The position numbers were made by a program, and so were the translations under genes. The notes beneath the pieces are model-generated. The model ran no database searches. It had not been told where the DNA came from and saw only the letters and a program-made list of their open reading frames with translations. Below are positions 62,690 to 64,000 of a stretch of DNA of 64,000 bases, in pieces (within the stretch, counting starts at the first letter, position 1; each line of letters opens with the position of its first letter). Location: the NCBI GenBank assembly GCA_963832945.1, contig CAWHVV010000017.1, positions 1 to 64,000 on the forward strand, in the 5' to 3' direction. Source of the DNA: JAFEDN01 sp963832945. Its GTDB lineage: Bacteria > Pseudomonadota > Gammaproteobacteria > Coxiellales > Coxiellaceae.

Positions 62690-64000
62690 ATGAAAAATTT
62701 ACAAATCGTCTGTGAACAAGCAGAAGTAGTTTTGCGAACAACGCATTATCAAACGTTTCTCAATACTCCAGAGTACCAAAAGCTGCTGGAATCGGCCCTG
62801 CAAAAATCTCAAACCGATCAATTGTCGCTACTCCAATATCTGGCTTTGAAAATCCTACAGCAATGCCAGCAGTGGCACTGCTTATTAGCAGAAACCGACT
62901 GGCAAAATGCGGCAGCCGCCTGTATTGCCCAATTAATCGATAGAAAATGGACATGCGATCAGCGGCGGATTTGGCTGCGCCAGGCGGATGACTTAATCGA
63001 AATCGCCTGCGTCACTCAAACGGTAAGACGGGATATCCATCAGACCGCCAAAGACCGGCAAATCCCTTCAATGACGTTTGAGCAAGCCTACCAACAGGCC
63101 CGGCAGACTTATCAGGAACAACAAGAGGCACTTATTCAATGTGAAAATCAGATTCAGCAAATCGGAAAAACTTACGCCCAACTGACTGGAAAACCCAATG
63201 TAGTCACCCTGGCTCACTCACAGGGCATCACCCAAAGCTTACCGGCTGACCTGCCGACTTACTCCAAAACATCGACGGAAATGCGATTGTCAGATCGTTA
63301 CGTTGAACACAAAATTCAGGTGGAAAGGGAAGCTCGCGTCGTTTATCGAGAACTCTGCCACGATGTGATGAGAACACCCATACAGGAAACCTTAGCGCAA
63401 CACGTTCGCGATGGTAAACAACGCCTCACTGATTATGCCGGGCATATCTTAAAAACCGCTGAAACTCTTCAGCAGGAAATGCAGCAAGACCATCTGATTT
63501 TAAGCACACATCGCAACCAAGTCCTAACCGCGCACGAAAAACGCATTGCTCAATTATCGGTAAGCCTGGAGCAAATGATTCAAACCTGCCGTGATTTTCT
63601 CCCTAAAAATCCTGAAAGCTCCTATTTCCTCAGTCAACCGTCCCGTCAGGAATTGACTGGTCTGATAGAGAATGCTCAGGAAATTAAGCGCCAACTGCAC
63701 ACTCATCCAGTGGCCATTGACTCAGCGTCTGTGCAGGAAAAAATTCTAACGATAGAGACTCACCGCCGGAATTATGAGCAATCGATTACCGGCTGGTACG
63801 GTAGATTTTTTTCGCGCTTTTCTAAAGCTCAACAGCAGCGTGAAAAAATCAATCATGAACTGAAAACTCACGTCGCCGACCTGGTAATTCCGACCTGTAA
63901 TCTTTCGGATCGTGAAGGAGTGGTCACCGAAGATCAACTACAAGCTCAACAACAAAGAATACAGGAATTAGAACATAAAAAAATTCACCTGGAGAGAAAT
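62690..64000 (+). CDS. Large coiled-coil protein, 3' end beyond the window
   Basis: ATG 62690 has GAGGTGAT six or seven bases upstream, and 437 codons stay open to the window edge. The protein is Gln/Glu/Lys-rich and helical, with long heptad-like stretches (AYQQARQTYQEQQEALIQCE; LQAQQQRIQELEHKKIHLER), and an Arg/Trp/Phe patch (GWYGRFFSRFSKAQQQREK) that could touch membrane. No domain is recognised. It is the fourth gene of the rightward operon and probably a large structural or secreted protein. The full length is unknown. Confidence 0.65.
   Translation, partial: MKNLQIVCEQAEVVLRTTHYQTFLNTPEYQKLLESALQKSQTDQLSLLQYLALKILQQCQQWHCLLAETDWQNAAAACIAQLIDRKWTCDQRRIWLRQADDLIEIACVTQTVRRDIHQTAKDRQIPSMTFEQAYQQARQTYQEQQEALIQCENQIQQIGKTYAQLTGKPNVVTLAHSQGITQSLPADLPTYSKTSTEMRLSDRYVEHKIQVEREARVVYRELCHDVMRTPIQETLAQHVRDGKQRLTDYAGHILKTAETLQQEMQQDHLILSTHRNQVLTAHEKRIAQLSVSLEQMIQTCRDFLPKNPESSYFLSQPSRQELTGLIENAQEIKRQLHTHPVAIDSASVQEKILTIETHRRNYEQSITGWYGRFFSRFSKAQQQREKINHELKTHVADLVIPTCNLSDREGVVTEDQLQAQQQRIQELEHKKIHLERN

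Overview
The window looks like part of a large plasmid or integrated conjugative element of a gammaproteobacterium, most likely an intracellular lineage related to the Legionellales. This is inference from content: a Fis protein, a nearly complete F-type (tra) transfer operon, and several proteins built from eukaryote-like modules (U-box, ankyrin, WD40, Sel1, FG-GAP, a Ser/Thr/Tyr-type protein kinase). I see no rRNA, tRNA, CRISPR array or recognisable replication initiator.

Layout. 1-1.1 kb: edge of an IS21-type element and a hairpin-repeat cluster. 1.1-8.1 kb: U-box/ankyrin/WD40 gene, fis, a membrane-anchored hypothetical, then a compact operon of a NotI-like endonuclease, a Dam-type methyltransferase and a DUF5677-like protein. 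8.2-10.3 kb: leftward small plasmid-type genes headed by the 3' part of a J-domain gene. 10.3-20.1 kb: a decayed mobile island that splits that J-domain gene. It holds an IS91-like unit whose transposase has lost its catalytic core, a Sel1/ankyrin gene, a shattered FG-GAP gene and a decayed recombinase-in-trio (RIT) set. The J-domain 5' end and its promoter survive at 20.1-20.3 kb.

20.5-28 kb: two unknown plasmid genes linked by a structured leader, an intact ISKra4-family insertion that cuts the end of an unknown gene, small hypothetical genes sharing a promoter motif with the J-domain gene, and a ribbon-helix-helix (RHH) gene behind a GAGGTGCA box array. 28.6-31.9 kb: a 1104-residue kinase with three tandem ankyrin-like modules, flanked by direct copies of a 0.55 kb segment (RHH gene plus the traI tail).

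32.3-59.9 kb, all leftward except two genes: an ORF for a ParB-like methyltransferase, a small HTH protein, then traA-L-E-K-B-V-C-trbI-W-U-trbC-F-H-G, traD and traI. traN is not between trbC and traF. traK is cut in its signal peptide by a 2159 bp IS with clear 5 bp target duplications, and traG carries a frameshift, so transfer is probably impaired. 60.2-64 kb: a rightward operon of unknown proteins, two of them paralogues with a C-terminal membrane segment, the last running off the window.

The most striking unexplained structure is at 59979-60181, between the two divergent operons: three TTCCCGA boxes at 22 bp spacing, mirrored by three TCGGGAA boxes and enclosed by a 10 bp inverted repeat, symmetric to within one base. 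It looks like a two-faced control region, or possibly an iteron-type origin.
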